From the NCBI GenBank assembly GCA_964654285.1, contig CAZZJC010000007.1, positions 62,001 to 126,000 on the forward strand: DNA of 64,000 bases, read 5' to 3'. Made by a program: the position numbers and the translations under genes. Origin of the DNA: BJHQ01 sp964654285. Its GTDB lineage: Bacteria; Planctomycetota; UBA11346. The notes below the pieces were generated by a model. That model was not told the origin of the DNA and did no database searches. It was given only the letters and a program-made list of their open reading frames with translations. Positions 8,733 to 20,400 of the stretch are shown one piece after another (position 1 is the stretch's first letter; every line of letters begins with the position of its first letter).

Positions 8733-10169
8733 TCAGCCCACCGAGTTCTCCAGCTTGAGGGTCAGGAGTTTCCGCGCCTCGGCGGCGAACTCCAGGGGCA
8801 GCACATCGAGCACGTCCTTGCAGAAGCCGGTGACGATGGCGGCGACGGCATCCTCGTGGCTGAGGCCGCGCGAACGCAGGTAGAACAGCTGGTCCTCGCT
8901 CAGGCGCGAGGTGCTCGCCTCGTGCTCGACCTGGGCGCCCTGGTTCTGCACGTCGACATAGGGGTAGGTGCGCGCCTGCGCGTCCTTGCCGACCAGCATC
9001 GAGTCGCAGCAGGTGTAGTTGCGTGCGCCTTCGGCCTTGCGGTGCACCTGGACGAGACCGCGGTAGACGTTCGATGAGCGGTCGGCGCTGATGCCCTTGC
9101 TGATGATGGTCGAGCGGGTGTCCCGGCCCAGGTGCACCATCTTGGTCCCGGTGTCGGCCTGCATGCGGCCGTTGGTCAGTGCGACGGAATAGAACTCGCC
9201 CACGCTGCCATCGCCCTGCAGGATGCAGGACGGGTATTTCCAGGTGATCGCGCTGCCGGCCTCGACCTGGGTCCAGCTGATCTTGGATCTGCGCCCACGG
9301 CAGGCGCCGCGCTTGGTGACGAAGTTGAAGATGCCGCCCTTGCCGGTCTCGGGATCGCCGGCGTACCAGTTCTGCACCGTGCTGTACTTGATCTCGGCAT
9401 CGTCGAGCGCGACCAGCTCGACCACCGCGGCGTGGAGCTGGTTCTTCGAGGTCTTCGGCGCGGTGCAGCCTTCGAGGTAGCTGACGTGGCTGCCCACGTC
9501 GGCGATGATGAGGGTGCGTTCGAACTGGCCCGATTCCGTGTTGTTGATGCGGAAATAGGTCGACAGCTCGAGCGGGCAGCGCACGTGCGGCGGGATGTAG
9601 ACGAAGCTGCCGTCCGAGAACACCGCGCTGTTGAGCGCCGCGAAGTAGTTGTCGGCGGTCGGCACCACCGTGCCCAGCCAGCGCTCGATGAGGGCCGGGA
9701 ACTGGTGCAGCGCCTCGCCGAAGGAGCAGAACACCACCCCGGCGTCGAAGAGCTTCTGCTGGTGCGTGGTGGCGATCGACACCGAGTCGAACACCGCATC
9801 GACCGCGACGCCGGACAGGCGCTTCTGCTCGTCCAGCGGGATGCCGAGCTTGGCGAAGGTGGCCAGGATCTCGGCCGGCACCTGGTCGATGGAATCGTAG
9901 GTCGGCTTGCCATCCGCTTTCTTCGGCACGGAATAGTATTGGATGGCCTGGTAATCGATGCGTTCGTAATCGACGGCTGCCCAGGCCGGCTCCTCCATCT
10001 TGAGCCAGGTCTCATAGCCCTTGAGCCGGAATTGCAGCATGAAGTCGGGTTCGCCCCGGCTGCGGCTGATCGCGCGGATGACGTTCTCGTCGAGGCCGGG
10101 CGGCAGCGACTCGGTCGCGACGTTGGTGGTGAAGCCGTACTTGTATTCGCCGGCGCTGAATTCGCTCAT
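8733..10169 (-). CDS. sufB: SufB Fe-S assembly scaffold subunit
   Basis: SufB is the scaffold on which the nascent cluster is built within SufBC2D. The 478 residues match the usual size. Typical segments are YKYGFTT at the N-terminus, the SRGEP/MLQFRLKGYETW region, YFRINNTESGQFERTLI and the C-terminal LRSRGLSHEDA. The ATG at 10169 overlaps the stop of the first operon gene by 4 bp, which ties the NifU-like protein to the suf complex. Identification rests on family-wide conservation throughout the chain. Confidence 0.96.
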   Translation of the reverse strand: MSEFSAGEYKYGFTTNVATESLPPGLDENVIRAISRSRGEPDFMLQFRLKGYETWLKMEEPAWAAVDYERIDYQAIQYYSVPKKADGKPTYDSIDQVPAEILATFAKLGIPLDEQKRLSGVAVDAVFDSVSIATTHQQKLFDAGVVFCSFGEALHQFPALIERWLGTVVPTADNYFAALNSAVFSDGSFVYIPPHVRCPLELSTYFRINNTESGQFERTLIIADVGSHVSYLEGCTAPKTSKNQLHAAVVELVALDDAEIKYSTVQNWYAGDPETGKGGIFNFVTKRGACRGRRSKISWTQVEAGSAITWKYPSCILQGDGSVGEFYSVALTNGRMQADTGTKMVHLGRDTRSTIISKGISADRSSNVYRGLVQVHRKAEGARNYTCCDSMLVGKDAQARTYPYVDVQNQGAQVEHEASTSRLSEDQLFYLRSRGLSHEDAVAAIVTGFCKDVLDVLPLEFAAEARKLLTLKLENSVG

Positions 10170-10909
10170 GGTGCCTCTCCGGCGGCGTCGACCACCTCGA
10201 CCAGCAGCTGCGGATGGAGCTGCGAACGCAGGGCGTCCTGCACCGCCTGGGCGATGGTCGCGGCCTGGTCGGCGGCAAGGCCCTCGAAGCGCACGGTGAT
10301 GCGCAGGTCGTCGTGCAGACCCTCGACGACGTGGCCGGCGCCGGGCACGCGCTCGGCCAGGACGCGGGTGAACACCGCGTCGACCTTCGCCACTTTGCTC
10401 AGATACTTCAGCGGCAGCCAGGCGCGGTCGGCGGCGTCCCAGTCGCTCTCCTTCTTGCGCTGGTAGACCGGCTTCTCGGCCGGCTTGGGCAGCAGGCGCA
10501 CGCCGGGCAGGGCGGCCTGGGCGCGGGCTTGCAAGTCGGCGAGGAATGCGGTCAAGGCGGCCGGATCCGGCCCGATCGCCGGCTGGGCGGGATCGTCGCG
10601 CAGCAGCGTTTCCACTGCGGCCGGATCGATGCGGCAGGCCTCGGCGACGGTGTGGCCGCGCGCGGCCTCGGAAAAGGCGTCGGCCAGGGGATGGCTGGCG
10701 AGGGTGCCGAAGGCGAGGAAGCGGGCGTCCTCGATGCGCTGGGTCGCGAGGTCGACGAGCCAGGTGATCTGCGCCTGCCCGTCGCCATCGGCGACCGCGA
10801 GCAGGCCGAGCCCGCGCCGGGCCGCGTCGATCGGGCGGAACATCCCGCGCAGGCGCGGCTGGCGCAGGCGTGCTTCGGCGCGGCGGGACAGGGTGATCGG
10901 GGCGGCCAT
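10166..10909 (-). CDS. Degenerate IscU/NifU-like protein leading the suf operon
   Basis: This 247-residue protein is the promoter-proximal gene of the suf operon. Residues 45-95 follow the IscU/NifU N-terminal pattern (ITWLVDLATQRIEDARFLAFGTLASHPLADAF, given here in pieces: RIEDARFLAFG, then the helix and GHTVAEACRI). In true scaffolds the loop after FG is FGCGSA; here it is FGTLASH, and the other two cluster ligands are absent. Cys92 is the only cysteine in the whole chain. The C-terminal 80 residues (about 165-240) have the alpha/beta pattern of a small NifU-C-like domain but without its CxxC. It is therefore unlikely to hold a cluster itself. It could be a structural partner or regulator of SufBCD. 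Function is inferred from operon position; homology to IscU is my reading of the pattern. Confidence 0.65.
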   Translation of the reverse strand: MAAPITLSRRAEARLRQPRLRGMFRPIDAARRGLGLLAVADGDGQAQITWLVDLATQRIEDARFLAFGTLASHPLADAFSEAARGHTVAEACRIDPAAVETLLRDDPAQPAIGPDPAALTAFLADLQARAQAALPGVRLLPKPAEKPVYQRKKESDWDAADRAWLPLKYLSKVAKVDAVFTRVLAERVPGAGHVVEGLHDDLRITVRFEGLAADQAATIAQAVQDALRSQLHPQLLVEVVDAAGEAP

Positions 10910-10987
10910 CGCGGCAGACGTTAGGACACGTGCCGGGGGTGCAATCGCACCTGGGCGATAACCTCGTCAGGCGGCTGGGGCCCTGCT

Positions 10988-13900
10988 TCAGCGGTTGGCG
11001 GGATCGGCGTCATAGGCCTTGAAGAAGGCTTCGATGCCGGGGAAGTGCTGACCGGGTTCCTTGCGGGAGTCGTAGACCCGGATGATCTTCTTGTCGCGCA
11101 GGATGTTGATCCCTGGCATCTTGGGGCGTGAACTGAAATGCAGCTCCCGCAGCGGCGAGTTCTTGAGCGGTTCCAGGCTCAGCACCTTCAGCCTGCCCAG
11201 GCGGACATCTCCCAGCGGCATGCCGGACAGCGGCGACAGGTCCTCGACCAGGGTGTAGTCGAGGCGGAGGTTGGTCAGCGGCATGCCCTTGAGCGGGGCG
11301 AGATCGCGCACCGGGGTGGAGGTGAGGTCGAGCGAGGACAGCGGCATGCCGGTCAGGGGCGCCAGGTCGCTGATCCGCGTGCGCGCGAGGCTCAGGGACG
11401 CCAGTTTCAGCCGGCGCAACTGGGACAGGCTGGTGATCTGGGTGTCGTTGAGGTTGAGGAAGGCGAGCGGACGCGAGCCGTTCCTTTCCTGCTCGCCCGG
11501 CGCGAGCGGCGACAGGTCATTCACCGGCAGTCCGCCCAGGTCGAGGTTCGAAAGGGACATCCCGGCAAGCGGGCCGAGGTCGGCCACCTGCGTCCCGCGC
11601 AGGGTGATCTCGCGCAGCGGCATGCCCTTGATCGCGGTCAGGTCGGCGATGCGGGTATTTTCCAGGAACAGGCGGATGAGCCTCAACCCCTCCAGGCAGT
11701 CGATGTGCGAGATGCGGGTGTCCTTGAGGTTCAGGGTCAGCAGGCGTCCGCAGTCGCGCAGGGGGGTGATGTCCTCGATCGGCGTGCCGTCGAGGATGAG
11801 CGTCTCCAGATCGAGGCCGGTCAGGGGGGTGAGGTCGGTCACCCTGGTCCGGCTCAGGTTGAGCGTGCGCAGGGTCTTCATGTCCTGGAGCGAAGAGAGG
11901 TTCTCGATCGCGGAATCGCTGAGATCGAGTTCGACCAGGGGGCAGCCCTTGAGCGGCGCCAGGTCGACCACCCTGGTCGCGCTCAGACGCAGGAACTTGA
12001 GCGCCATCCCGCTCAACGGTCCGATGTCAGGCACCGGTGTGGCGTTCAGGTCGAGGTGGGTCAGGGGCATGCCCTGCAACGGCGACAGGTCGGTGACCTG
12101 GGTGCCGTCGAGGAGGAGGCGGGTCAGCGGGATGCCCTGGAGCGGACTGAGGTCGGACACATCGTGGCGGCCGCGCAGGCCGTCGAGTTCGAGCCGGGCC
12201 GGGCCGTCGCTGCGGAACCGCTCGGCCTTCCCCGCGCCCGGCCACTTGGTGCTGACGATCTGGCGGTAGACCTTGATCTTGTCGGCGGAGGATTTCGCCA
12301 GGTCGTCGGCGATCGTGTTCATGCCCTGCTTGACCAGGATGTCCGACAGGGCGGAGGCCAGGGCCGAGGACATGCCTTCCATGCAGCCGCGTTCGCACAG
12401 CGCGAGGAGTTGTCCGGCCAGGGCTTTGTCCTCGGCGGGGTCTTCGGTGTTGCGCAGGTAGAGGTCGATCTCGGCCTTCACCGCCTCGAAATGCTTGGGA
12501 TTCTGGTCGCTGTCGCGCAGCATGAGCTGGGCGCGCAGTAACCGGGCGGTGGCCAGGCGCGGATTGTATTCGAGAGCCAGGTCGATGTCGTCGAGGGCAT
12601 CCTTGAAATCCCGGCGCTCGATCTCGCGCCGCGCCTTCTCGACCAGGGCGGGGGCGGCCTTGGTCTGGCTGTCGAGCTTCGCTGCGATTTCTCCCGCCAG
12701 CTTTTTCATGGCGGTCTCGGCGATCTGCTGCTGCACGTACGCTTTATTTCGCTCGTCATCGGCGATTTGGGTCTGCTCGAGTGCCTGCTTCAACGCCTGT
12801 TCGGCCTTGGTGCGTTCCTCCTCGGCCTTGTGCCGGGCCTTCAGGTTCACCGCGAAGGCGCTGCCCAGCACTGCGAGCAGGATCACCAGCGCCACCGCGG
12901 TGGCCCAGGTCGCGCCCTGGTTGCGCTGCATGAACTTGAACAGCGATTCCAGGGGGGTGTCGGCCTTGGCGCTGACGGCGCGGTGCTCCAGGAAGCGCTC
13001 CAGGTCGCGGCGCAGGTCGATCACGCTCTGGTAGCGATGCGCCGGATCTCTCGCCAGCGCCTTCATCGCCACCGCCGAGAGTTCCGGCGGGATGACGCGG
13101 TCGGGCGCCCGGCGTTCGGGCGGCGGGATGCGGCCGGCGATGACGTGGTCGAGCACCTCCTGCAGGTCGCGTCCACCCACCGGCGGACGGAAGCAGAGCA
13201 TCTCGTAGAGGATCGCGCCCAGGCTGTACACGTCGCTGCGCTCGTCGATCGCCTTGAGATCGCCGCGCGCCTGCTCGGGTGGCATGTAGGCCGGCGTGCC
13301 TTCGACGGTGCCGTCTTCGCTCAATTCATCGCTGCTGATGCGGGTGCCGGCCTGGGTGCGGAAGCCGGCGACGATGGTGGCGAGCTTCTCGTCGGCGAGA
13401 TCGAGCACCGGCTGCGCCCGGGTGTCGACCTTCGGCGCGCCGCCCGGCGCCGCCCCCGGGGTGGCCGGCGCCGGATTCGCGCGCGTCTGGCCGACCCGGG
13501 CCAGGCCCCAGTCCATCACCAGCACCTCGCCGTATTCGCCGATCATGATGTTGGCGGGCTTGAGATCGCGGTGGACGACCGAGCGCGAATGGGCGAAGGC
13601 GACCGCGTTGCACACCCCGACGAGCACCCCGAGCAGGCGGCCCAGGGTGCCATCCGACGTCGCCTTGGGGTTGCCCCGGCGCAGGTCGATGAGGGCGTGC
13701 GCGAGGCTGCGGCCGCGCACCATCTTCATGGTGAAGAACAGGCGTCCGTCGGTACCGACCCCGATGTCATGGATGGGGACGATGTTGGGATGTTCGAGCT
13801 GGCCGGTGACCTGGGCCTCTTCGACGAAGCGCAGGCGGCGACGGCGGGTTTCGCTCGCGGAGCCATCCGCCTCATCGTCGAGCAGCACCTTCATCGCCAC

Positions 13901-14341
13901 TTCGCGCCGGATGTCGCGGTCGACGGCGCGCAGGATGAGGCCCATGCCGCCGCGTGCGATCTCGCCCGCGACCACGTACTTGCGCGATCCATCGCCCTGG
14001 GCGAGCAGTTCCGCCACGCCCTTGCCGGCATCCGCCAGCACCGGCGGGCCTTCGCTGCGTTCGGTCGGCGGGGTCAGCTGGCCATCGACTTCGGCCCGGC
14101 GGGCGAGGGTGACCCCGCCGCTGATCCCGGCCCGGGCCAGGTTGGCGGTGATGCCCAGGGCGCCCACCGATTCGATGTCGACATCCCCGGAGGCGGGACC
14201 GGAACCCACCGCCTGGGTCGCGTCGGTTCCGACGACCAGGGTGATCGGCCGCAGGCCGGGCGACGAGCGGGAACAGTCGGCGCAGGTCGCGCCGGCACCC
14301 GGCGGATCCACCGGTTTCCCGCAGATCGGGCAGACCTTCAT
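10988..14341 (-). CDS. Membrane Ser/Thr protein kinase with C-terminal leucine-rich repeats
   Basis: From the ATG at 14341 the chain is 1117 residues; an upstream ATG at 14371 would add ten residues, but the zinc-ribbon-like CPICGKP...CADC makes the later start natural. After a linker, a PknB-type kinase domain covers about 120-420: EIARGGMGLIL (P-loop), the AMKVLL lysine at 151, HRDLKPAN (catalytic Asp259), MDWGLA at the DFG position (Asp277), then GTPAYMPPEQARGD. A single transmembrane segment (ATAVALVILLAVLGSAFAV) follows near residue 490, then a charged coiled coil and a helical, TPR-like part. The last 380 residues form about 15 short leucine-rich repeats of the pattern L..T.v.DL.PL.gmpL..L.L. 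The layout suggests a receptor kinase with an exported repeat domain. It lies downstream of the 2084-residue secreted protein on the same strand. Confidence 0.92.
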   Translation of the reverse strand: MKVCPICGKPVDPPGAGATCADCSRSSPGLRPITLVVGTDATQAVGSGPASGDVDIESVGALGITANLARAGISGGVTLARRAEVDGQLTPPTERSEGPPVLADAGKGVAELLAQGDGSRKYVVAGEIARGGMGLILRAVDRDIRREVAMKVLLDDEADGSASETRRRRLRFVEEAQVTGQLEHPNIVPIHDIGVGTDGRLFFTMKMVRGRSLAHALIDLRRGNPKATSDGTLGRLLGVLVGVCNAVAFAHSRSVVHRDLKPANIMIGEYGEVLVMDWGLARVGQTRANPAPATPGAAPGGAPKVDTRAQPVLDLADEKLATIVAGFRTQAGTRISSDELSEDGTVEGTPAYMPPEQARGDLKAIDERSDVYSLGAILYEMLCFRPPVGGRDLQEVLDHVIAGRIPPPERRAPDRVIPPELSAVAMKALARDPAHRYQSVIDLRRDLERFLEHRAVSAKADTPLESLFKFMQRNQGATWATAVALVILLAVLGSAFAVNLKARHKAEEERTKAEQALKQALEQTQIADDERNKAYVQQQIAETAMKKLAGEIAAKLDSQTKAAPALVEKARREIERRDFKDALDDIDLALEYNPRLATARLLRAQLMLRDSDQNPKHFEAVKAEIDLYLRNTEDPAEDKALAGQLLALCERGCMEGMSSALASALSDILVKQGMNTIADDLAKSSADKIKVYRQIVSTKWPGAGKAERFRSDGPARLELDGLRGRHDVSDLSPLQGIPLTRLLLDGTQVTDLSPLQGMPLTHLDLNATPVPDIGPLSGMALKFLRLSATRVVDLAPLKGCPLVELDLSDSAIENLSSLQDMKTLRTLNLSRTRVTDLTPLTGLDLETLILDGTPIEDITPLRDCGRLLTLNLKDTRISHIDCLEGLRLIRLFLENTRIADLTAIKGMPLREITLRGTQVADLGPLAGMSLSNLDLGGLPVNDLSPLAPGEQERNGSRPLAFLNLNDTQITSLSQLRRLKLASLSLARTRISDLAPLTGMPLSSLDLTSTPVRDLAPLKGMPLTNLRLDYTLVEDLSPLSGMPLGDVRLGRLKVLSLEPLKNSPLRELHFSSRPKMPGINILRDKKIIRVYDSRKEPGQHFPGIEAFFKAYDADPANR

Positions 14342-14491
14342 GGCACGCCGCCGGTCCAGCAACGCAGGCACAGGGGAGTTGGCTTGCCGTGGTTGCGCAT
14401 GGGCTCAGTGGTTGCGGAGCGTGGGACGGAGGACGCGGTGTCCACCGCAAGGCTGGTACGGCCTGTCCGGGCGTGTGTTGATCAGTCCCTC

Positions 14492-17400
14492 CTAACGCTT
14501 CGGCGCCGCCACCTCATGCACCGCCGCGCCCAGCCCGTCCGCCAGCACCAGGATGGCGAAGACCGCGGCCTTGCCCGAGAGATCCGATGAGACGGAGGCG
14601 TAGTCGAAGCGTCCGCGCAGATCCGTGGTGCCATCCTTGTAGAACGACACCTGGCCGTCGCGGGTGCGCACGAAGACCTTGACGTAGGCCGCCACCGCCG
14701 GTCTGCCCCCGACGCGGGCGGCGACCTGCAGCTGACCGGCATCGGGGAAGAGGCGGACCTGGATCCCGCCGGGCAGGATCCGGGCGGTGGCGCGCTTGGC
14801 GCCGGCCACGGCCTCGACCAGCACGTTGGCGGCGGCCAGCGTGGCCGGCAGCATCACCCGTACCGAGGTCTTTCCCGCGGGGATCGGGACTTCGAGCCGG
14901 TGGTGCGGTGCGATGCCCACGAGGGGCGGGCCGCCCTGGTCATCAGCGAAGGGGGTGCGCGAGAAGAGCTGTTCCAGGTCGAGGCGGTAGAAGCGGAGCT
15001 CCACCGAGTTCAGGCCCTGCACGTCGAGTGTCACGGCGTCGTCCGCCGGGGTCAGGGCCAGCGCGGTCTCGCGCGCGGCGGCGGCGGCGAGCCGGACGTC
15101 GCGATCCGTGCTGCCGGCATCGCCGGCGGCGGCCCCGCCCGCGAGTTCATCCAGCTGCGCCAGGGCGGCGCGGAAGCGGTCGCGCCAATGCGCCACCGGA
15201 TGGTCGCGGTAGGGTTCGGCCAGGCGGCGCGCCGCGGCGGCATCGCCGGCGCGCAGGGCGAACCACAGCGCGGCGTAGTCGTAGGGCATCGGCTGCGTTT
15301 CCCGGCGGGCCTGGCGGAATTGCGCCAGGGCCTCGTCATCGCGGTCCTGCAACAGGAGGTAGTAGGCGATCTCCATCCGGTCTTCTGGGGTCAGGCGGGG
15401 CTGCTGCGCCAGGATGTGCAGGAAACGGTCGTACTGCCCGGCCAGATCGGCGTTCGCGATCTGGCGCCGCCCGGCCATGGGGTAGGCGCGCGGATTGACC
15501 AGCGGCCGGTAGGCGAGGTGCTCGTAGATCCCGCGTTCGACCGGATCCAGCCGCACCGCGCCGGCGTGCAGGGCGATGCGCATCGGTTCGAGATAGAAGT
15601 CCTGATGCCTGATCCAGGCGGCCAGCAGGTCGGCGTCGCCGTGGTGCAGGGCGAATTCCCAATAGGGGTCGCAGAACCGCTGCCGGCGGGTCAGGGTCGC
15701 GGTCGCGGCCCGGAAGAAGGCGGCGTCACGGCAGCGCCAGGCGGCGAGGTTCGGGTCGAGGTCGTCCAGGTTGCGGGTCGCCAGGGCCTCCAGCACCTGG
15801 GCGTCGCTGCCGGCGCGCGCCAGCACCGGCCACGAGGCCGGATCGAACGGCGGTTGGGCGAGCACGGTCAGCACGGTTCCCGGAAGGCCGGCCACGATCG
15901 CGGCGGCTTCGCCCACGCCCACGCCGGCCGCCGGAGCGGGACCGGCGCGGTCGAGGTAGAAGCGCAGATCGATATTCACCGTCTGCTGCGGGCCGAGCGT
16001 GCGTTCCTCATGGCAGTCCGCCTGGCTGCCGGCCAACGGCAGCGCTCCCTGGGGGATCTGGGCCAGGAGGCTGATGCGACGTTCGCGGTCGCCCGGATTG
16101 GTGAGGGTGAAACGCCAACCATAGGGATGGAAGGCGGTCAGCGGACCGGTCACGGTGTTGAGCACGGTGCGGCCGTTGACGCTGCGTTCCGGTTCGGCGG
16201 CATCGTACAGCCGGCGATTGAGCAGCAGCACGTCGGGGGCGCCCGGCCCCTGGGGTTGAGCCGGTGCGGCGGGCTGCACCTGGGCGAGCACAACCAGGGT
16301 CGGCCCGGCGCAGGTCAGGTTCATGCCGCCGGCCGGGGTGTCGGCCACGGCGGGCGCAGGCACGGTGAACGGCAGCCCGCACAGGGCGAGCGCGATCACT
16401 GCGCCGTGATGGTTGGCGACCTCCAGCAGCGAACTGCCCAGCCACGACGTGGCCGGATCGGCGCCGGCCAGTTCGGCCCACAGCGCCTGGATCGGGATGA
16501 GTTCCGCCTCGCTCTGCTGGCGCCGGACCCGATACCATTGCTGCTCGGCCCAGGCGCGGGTCGGTTCGAGGGTCTGGAAGAAGGACAGCTGCTGCCGGCG
16601 CTGTTCAGTGACCTGTTTCAGGTCGTCGCTGGTGGAATACACCAGGGCCGGATCCGCAGCGGCTTTGGCTTCCAGCGCAGGCGGCGGCACGATCTGCTGG
16701 TCTTCGGCCGTCCCCGCCTTGGCCTGGAGTTCGGACCGTCCGGCTGGAGATGCCGTTCCCGGCAGGGGCGGCAGGGGTCTGCCAGCCGAATGTTCGCGAC
16801 CATCCAGGGCCGCCGCGAACACGAATTGCCGCCTGGCGTCATCCTGCGGCTGCACCGCCACCCGGTCGGCGAGACGGCGCCGGATCGCGTCGCGCAGGTC
16901 CGGCCGGCGCCGGGCCAACAGGACGAGCTCCGCCGCGTTCAGGCGCTCCAGGGACTCGGGCCGGATGAAGGCGGCCAGGTCCTCGTCGAGCAGCCAGCGG
17001 TCGATGAAATCCTTGGCCTTCTTGTGCGCGAGGTAGGGCTTCACCACCCGGTCGAAGAACGCCCGGTCGCGATGGTAGAGGAACACGTCGACCTCGTGGC
17101 AGGCGGTGCGGCCGTAGTGGTCCAACCGCTCGCGTTCGCTCAGGCCGGGCCAGCGGGTCAGGAAGGCGAACTCGGCGAAGACCGGATCCGGGATCAGGTT
17201 GCCCAGCAGCGCCCAGGCCTCGGCCAGGGTGGCGAACGTGCGCCAACGGGCGCGGGCGCGATCGGTGATCTCCACCTTTCCACCGGCGGGGACGCTGATC
17301 AGGCTGGATTGGCGGATGAACACCGTCTGCGGGTCCAGGCCCTGGCGCAGGCGCAGATCGCGCACCGCCAGCGGCCGGTCGGGCAGGGTGAGCAGCCGCG

Positions 17401-20400
17401 TCGTGCCGCCGCGCGGATGGCTGGCGTGGACCTGCAGCCGGGTCGCGTCGCCGAGATCCTTGGCCGGGATCGCCACCCAGCCGTCGGCATCCGGTTTCAG
17501 GTTGTAGGCGGTGAAGGCCTGGGTGGCCAGGAAGTCGAGGGCCATGGGATCGGGCTCGGCAGGGGCGCGTTCCGATCCCCGACTGCCTCCGTGCATGCCA
17601 ATCGCCCGCTTCCGTCCGCCGCCATGGCGTGCTCCGAAGAGCCCGCTGCCGCCCCCGCCACTGCCGATCGCCATGAACGGAGTCAGATCCCAGGGATTCA
17701 GCAGGAGTTCCGGTTTCGGCAGCATCACCCCCGGCCGGCGGGGATGACGCCCACGGTCGAGGACATAGCGTTCCTCGTCACTGACCTCGCGGGCGGCGAG
17801 GAACACGTTGCGGGGTGGTTGTTCGATCCAGGCGGCACCCGGCCGGGGCTCTCCCGAGAGATCCAGCGGCATGGCAGGCAGGAAACGTCCGGCGGCGACC
17901 TGCACGCGGGTGTCGGGATCGGCTCCCAGGACGCGGATGCGCACGGCGTCGCCCTGGATCCCGGCCGTCGGCGCGATCACCAGGACCGGGGGAGGGGATT
18001 CCAGGAACCGCTGACCCCCATGCAGCAGGCCGCTCATGGCGGACGGTTCGCAGCGCAGCCGACGACGCCCACCGGTCTCCTTGTCGATCAGCAGATGGTC
18101 GCCGGGTTCCAATCCGGCGATGGCAAGGGCGCCGTCCTTGACCGACAGCAGACGGGTCAGGTCGGCGAGCGGGGCCTCGCCGCGCACGGAATACAGGACG
18201 AACCGCTCGCGCACCTGCGGCGGCAGGTCGCCGTCCACCGGGATCGCGGTGGGGATGCCCGCGGGCAGGTGCAGGTCGTCCGTCCCGCCGGTCAGGAACT
18301 GCCCGAGGCGAAAGACGGGTGGGCTTTGGCCCTTGAGGTGGAACCGGGCCGTGTCGGGTTCGGATACCGTGGCCCGGATCGAGTCGACGCGGTCGAGCCG
18401 ACCCAGCCGGATCCTGCCCTGGGAATCGGTAAGCAGGCTGTGCCGGATCGGCGCTTCCAGCCAGCGGTGGTTCACGGCGAGGTCCACCGCCTGTCCGGCG
18501 ATCGGTTCGCCGCTGCGCCCGAGCAGCATCAGCGCGTGCCCATCCGCCGACGGCGCGAGCTGGAATCCGCCGATGCGATCGCTGTCCAGGCCGGCGTTCG
18601 CGTGCCAGATCCAGTCGGCGGACAGCGTCTCGTCCCTGCCCTGGCTCAGGTTCCGCACCGTCGCGCGCAGGTTCACCTGCACCTGGCGCACCTGGTCCGG
18701 CAGGGCGATCGGCTGCACGAACGCCTCGATGTCGTCGAGTCTCGGCGACCGGACCTCGGTGGTGCTCTTGACGCCCTGGCGGTCGGTGGCGGTGATGGTC
18801 AGGGTGCTGGAGGCCAGCAGCGCGAGCGGGGCCTGCGCCCCGGACACGCCCAGACGGGGGCGTATCGCGATCGTCGCCTGACCGCCCGCGCGCAGGGACT
18901 CGGCTTCGAGGTGCACGCCCAGGCCCAGCGTCCAGCTCTCGGCCCGGTGCTCGAAATGATCCAGCCGGGCGAGCCGGCCCAGGCTGGCGACCACCGGGGT
19001 CTTTGCCGGGGCGCTCGAAAACGGCACCGTGCAGGTGCCGTCGGCGCCGGCCTGGAATTCCCGTCCACCGACGTGGATGCGCGCGTCGGCAAGGGGCCTC
19101 CCGGCCGGGTCGAGCACCGTGAAGCGGTGTCCGGCGGCGGTGATCTCCTCGCGCAGGTCCAGGCTGCCCTTGCGGATCAGGGCGCGGGCGGCGCGGCCGT
19201 TGCCGATCAGATCGACCACCCACATCCCGGCGCCGGCGCACTCGGGCAGGGCGATGCGTTCGCGGTGGCGCAGGATGCGCGGCTGCGGGTAGCTGAACCG
19301 GCGTTCGTGGTTGGGTTGCAGGCCGGTCAGCTGCGGATCCGTGATCTCGGTGCCGGTGCGCAGGTAATGTCCGAGCGGATCGAGCTGCCAGACCCGGACC
19401 AGCAGTTCCGGCACATGCTTGAGATCGACCTCAAGCACGACGTCCGTGTCCGCAGGGCTGCGCTCCGGATTGCCGGGGGCGAGTTCGAGATCGACGCGGT
19501 CGCGCAGCTCCTGCACGGCCGCGGGGTCGTCCATCCCGCGCACGATCGCCTCGGCGTCGCCCTGGCCGCTGGTCAGCAGGGCCTCGGCGCGCAGCCGCGC
19601 CAGCCAGCGCGTCTCCAGCACCTCGGTCAGGGCCGGATCGGCGGGATCCCTGCCCAGCAGCGCCAGGCAGGCCCGGCGCACCAGCGCGGTGTCGTCGCCC
19701 GCATCAGCCAGGCCCAGGGCGGCATCGGCCCTGGCGTTCGGATCGGCGGGGAAGCGCAGATCCTGGCGACTGCTCCAGCTTTCGGCGATCCAGGCGGCCT
19801 GGCGCGGCAGGCGCAGGTAGGTCAGCACGCGGTCGCGCACGAAGGATCCCTGGCGCTCATCGTCGAGCAGCAGGTGGTGGAGCACCGTCGCCTTGAGCGG
19901 GTTGTGCTGGATCGGCAACGGCGCGAGGAAGGCCCAGAAGCGGTCGAGCGCGGCCCGGCGTTCGCGGCGGTCGTCGCCCGCGCCGTCGCGTGGCATCAGC
20001 CGGCGCAGCACCGCCACCACCCAGGCCGGGTCGCCGCGCATGCGCTCGTTGCGCCGGCCGAGTTCCTGCAGCTGGTCCAGGGTCAGCAGCGCATGCACCG
20101 GCCGACCCCCGAGGCCCGGGCCGTCAGGGCGGTCGAACTCGGCGGCGAGCGCGGCGAAGGCCTGCGGTGCGTCGGGGCTGACCAGAAGCGGCAGCAGGCT
20201 GGCCAGCTCCTCGTGTGTCAGCGTCTCGCCGAGCAGCTTTTCCAGCGCCGCCCCGCGGAATCCCCGCATGGCGGCGGTGGTGCGCCCCTCGGCGACGATT
20301 CCGGCCCAGGTCGGCGGCGCCAGTTCGCTCGGCAGCTGGTGCAGATCGAGGGTCAGCGGAGCACGGGGCGCGCTCTTCGGGGCTGTTTCCAGGGACCAGT

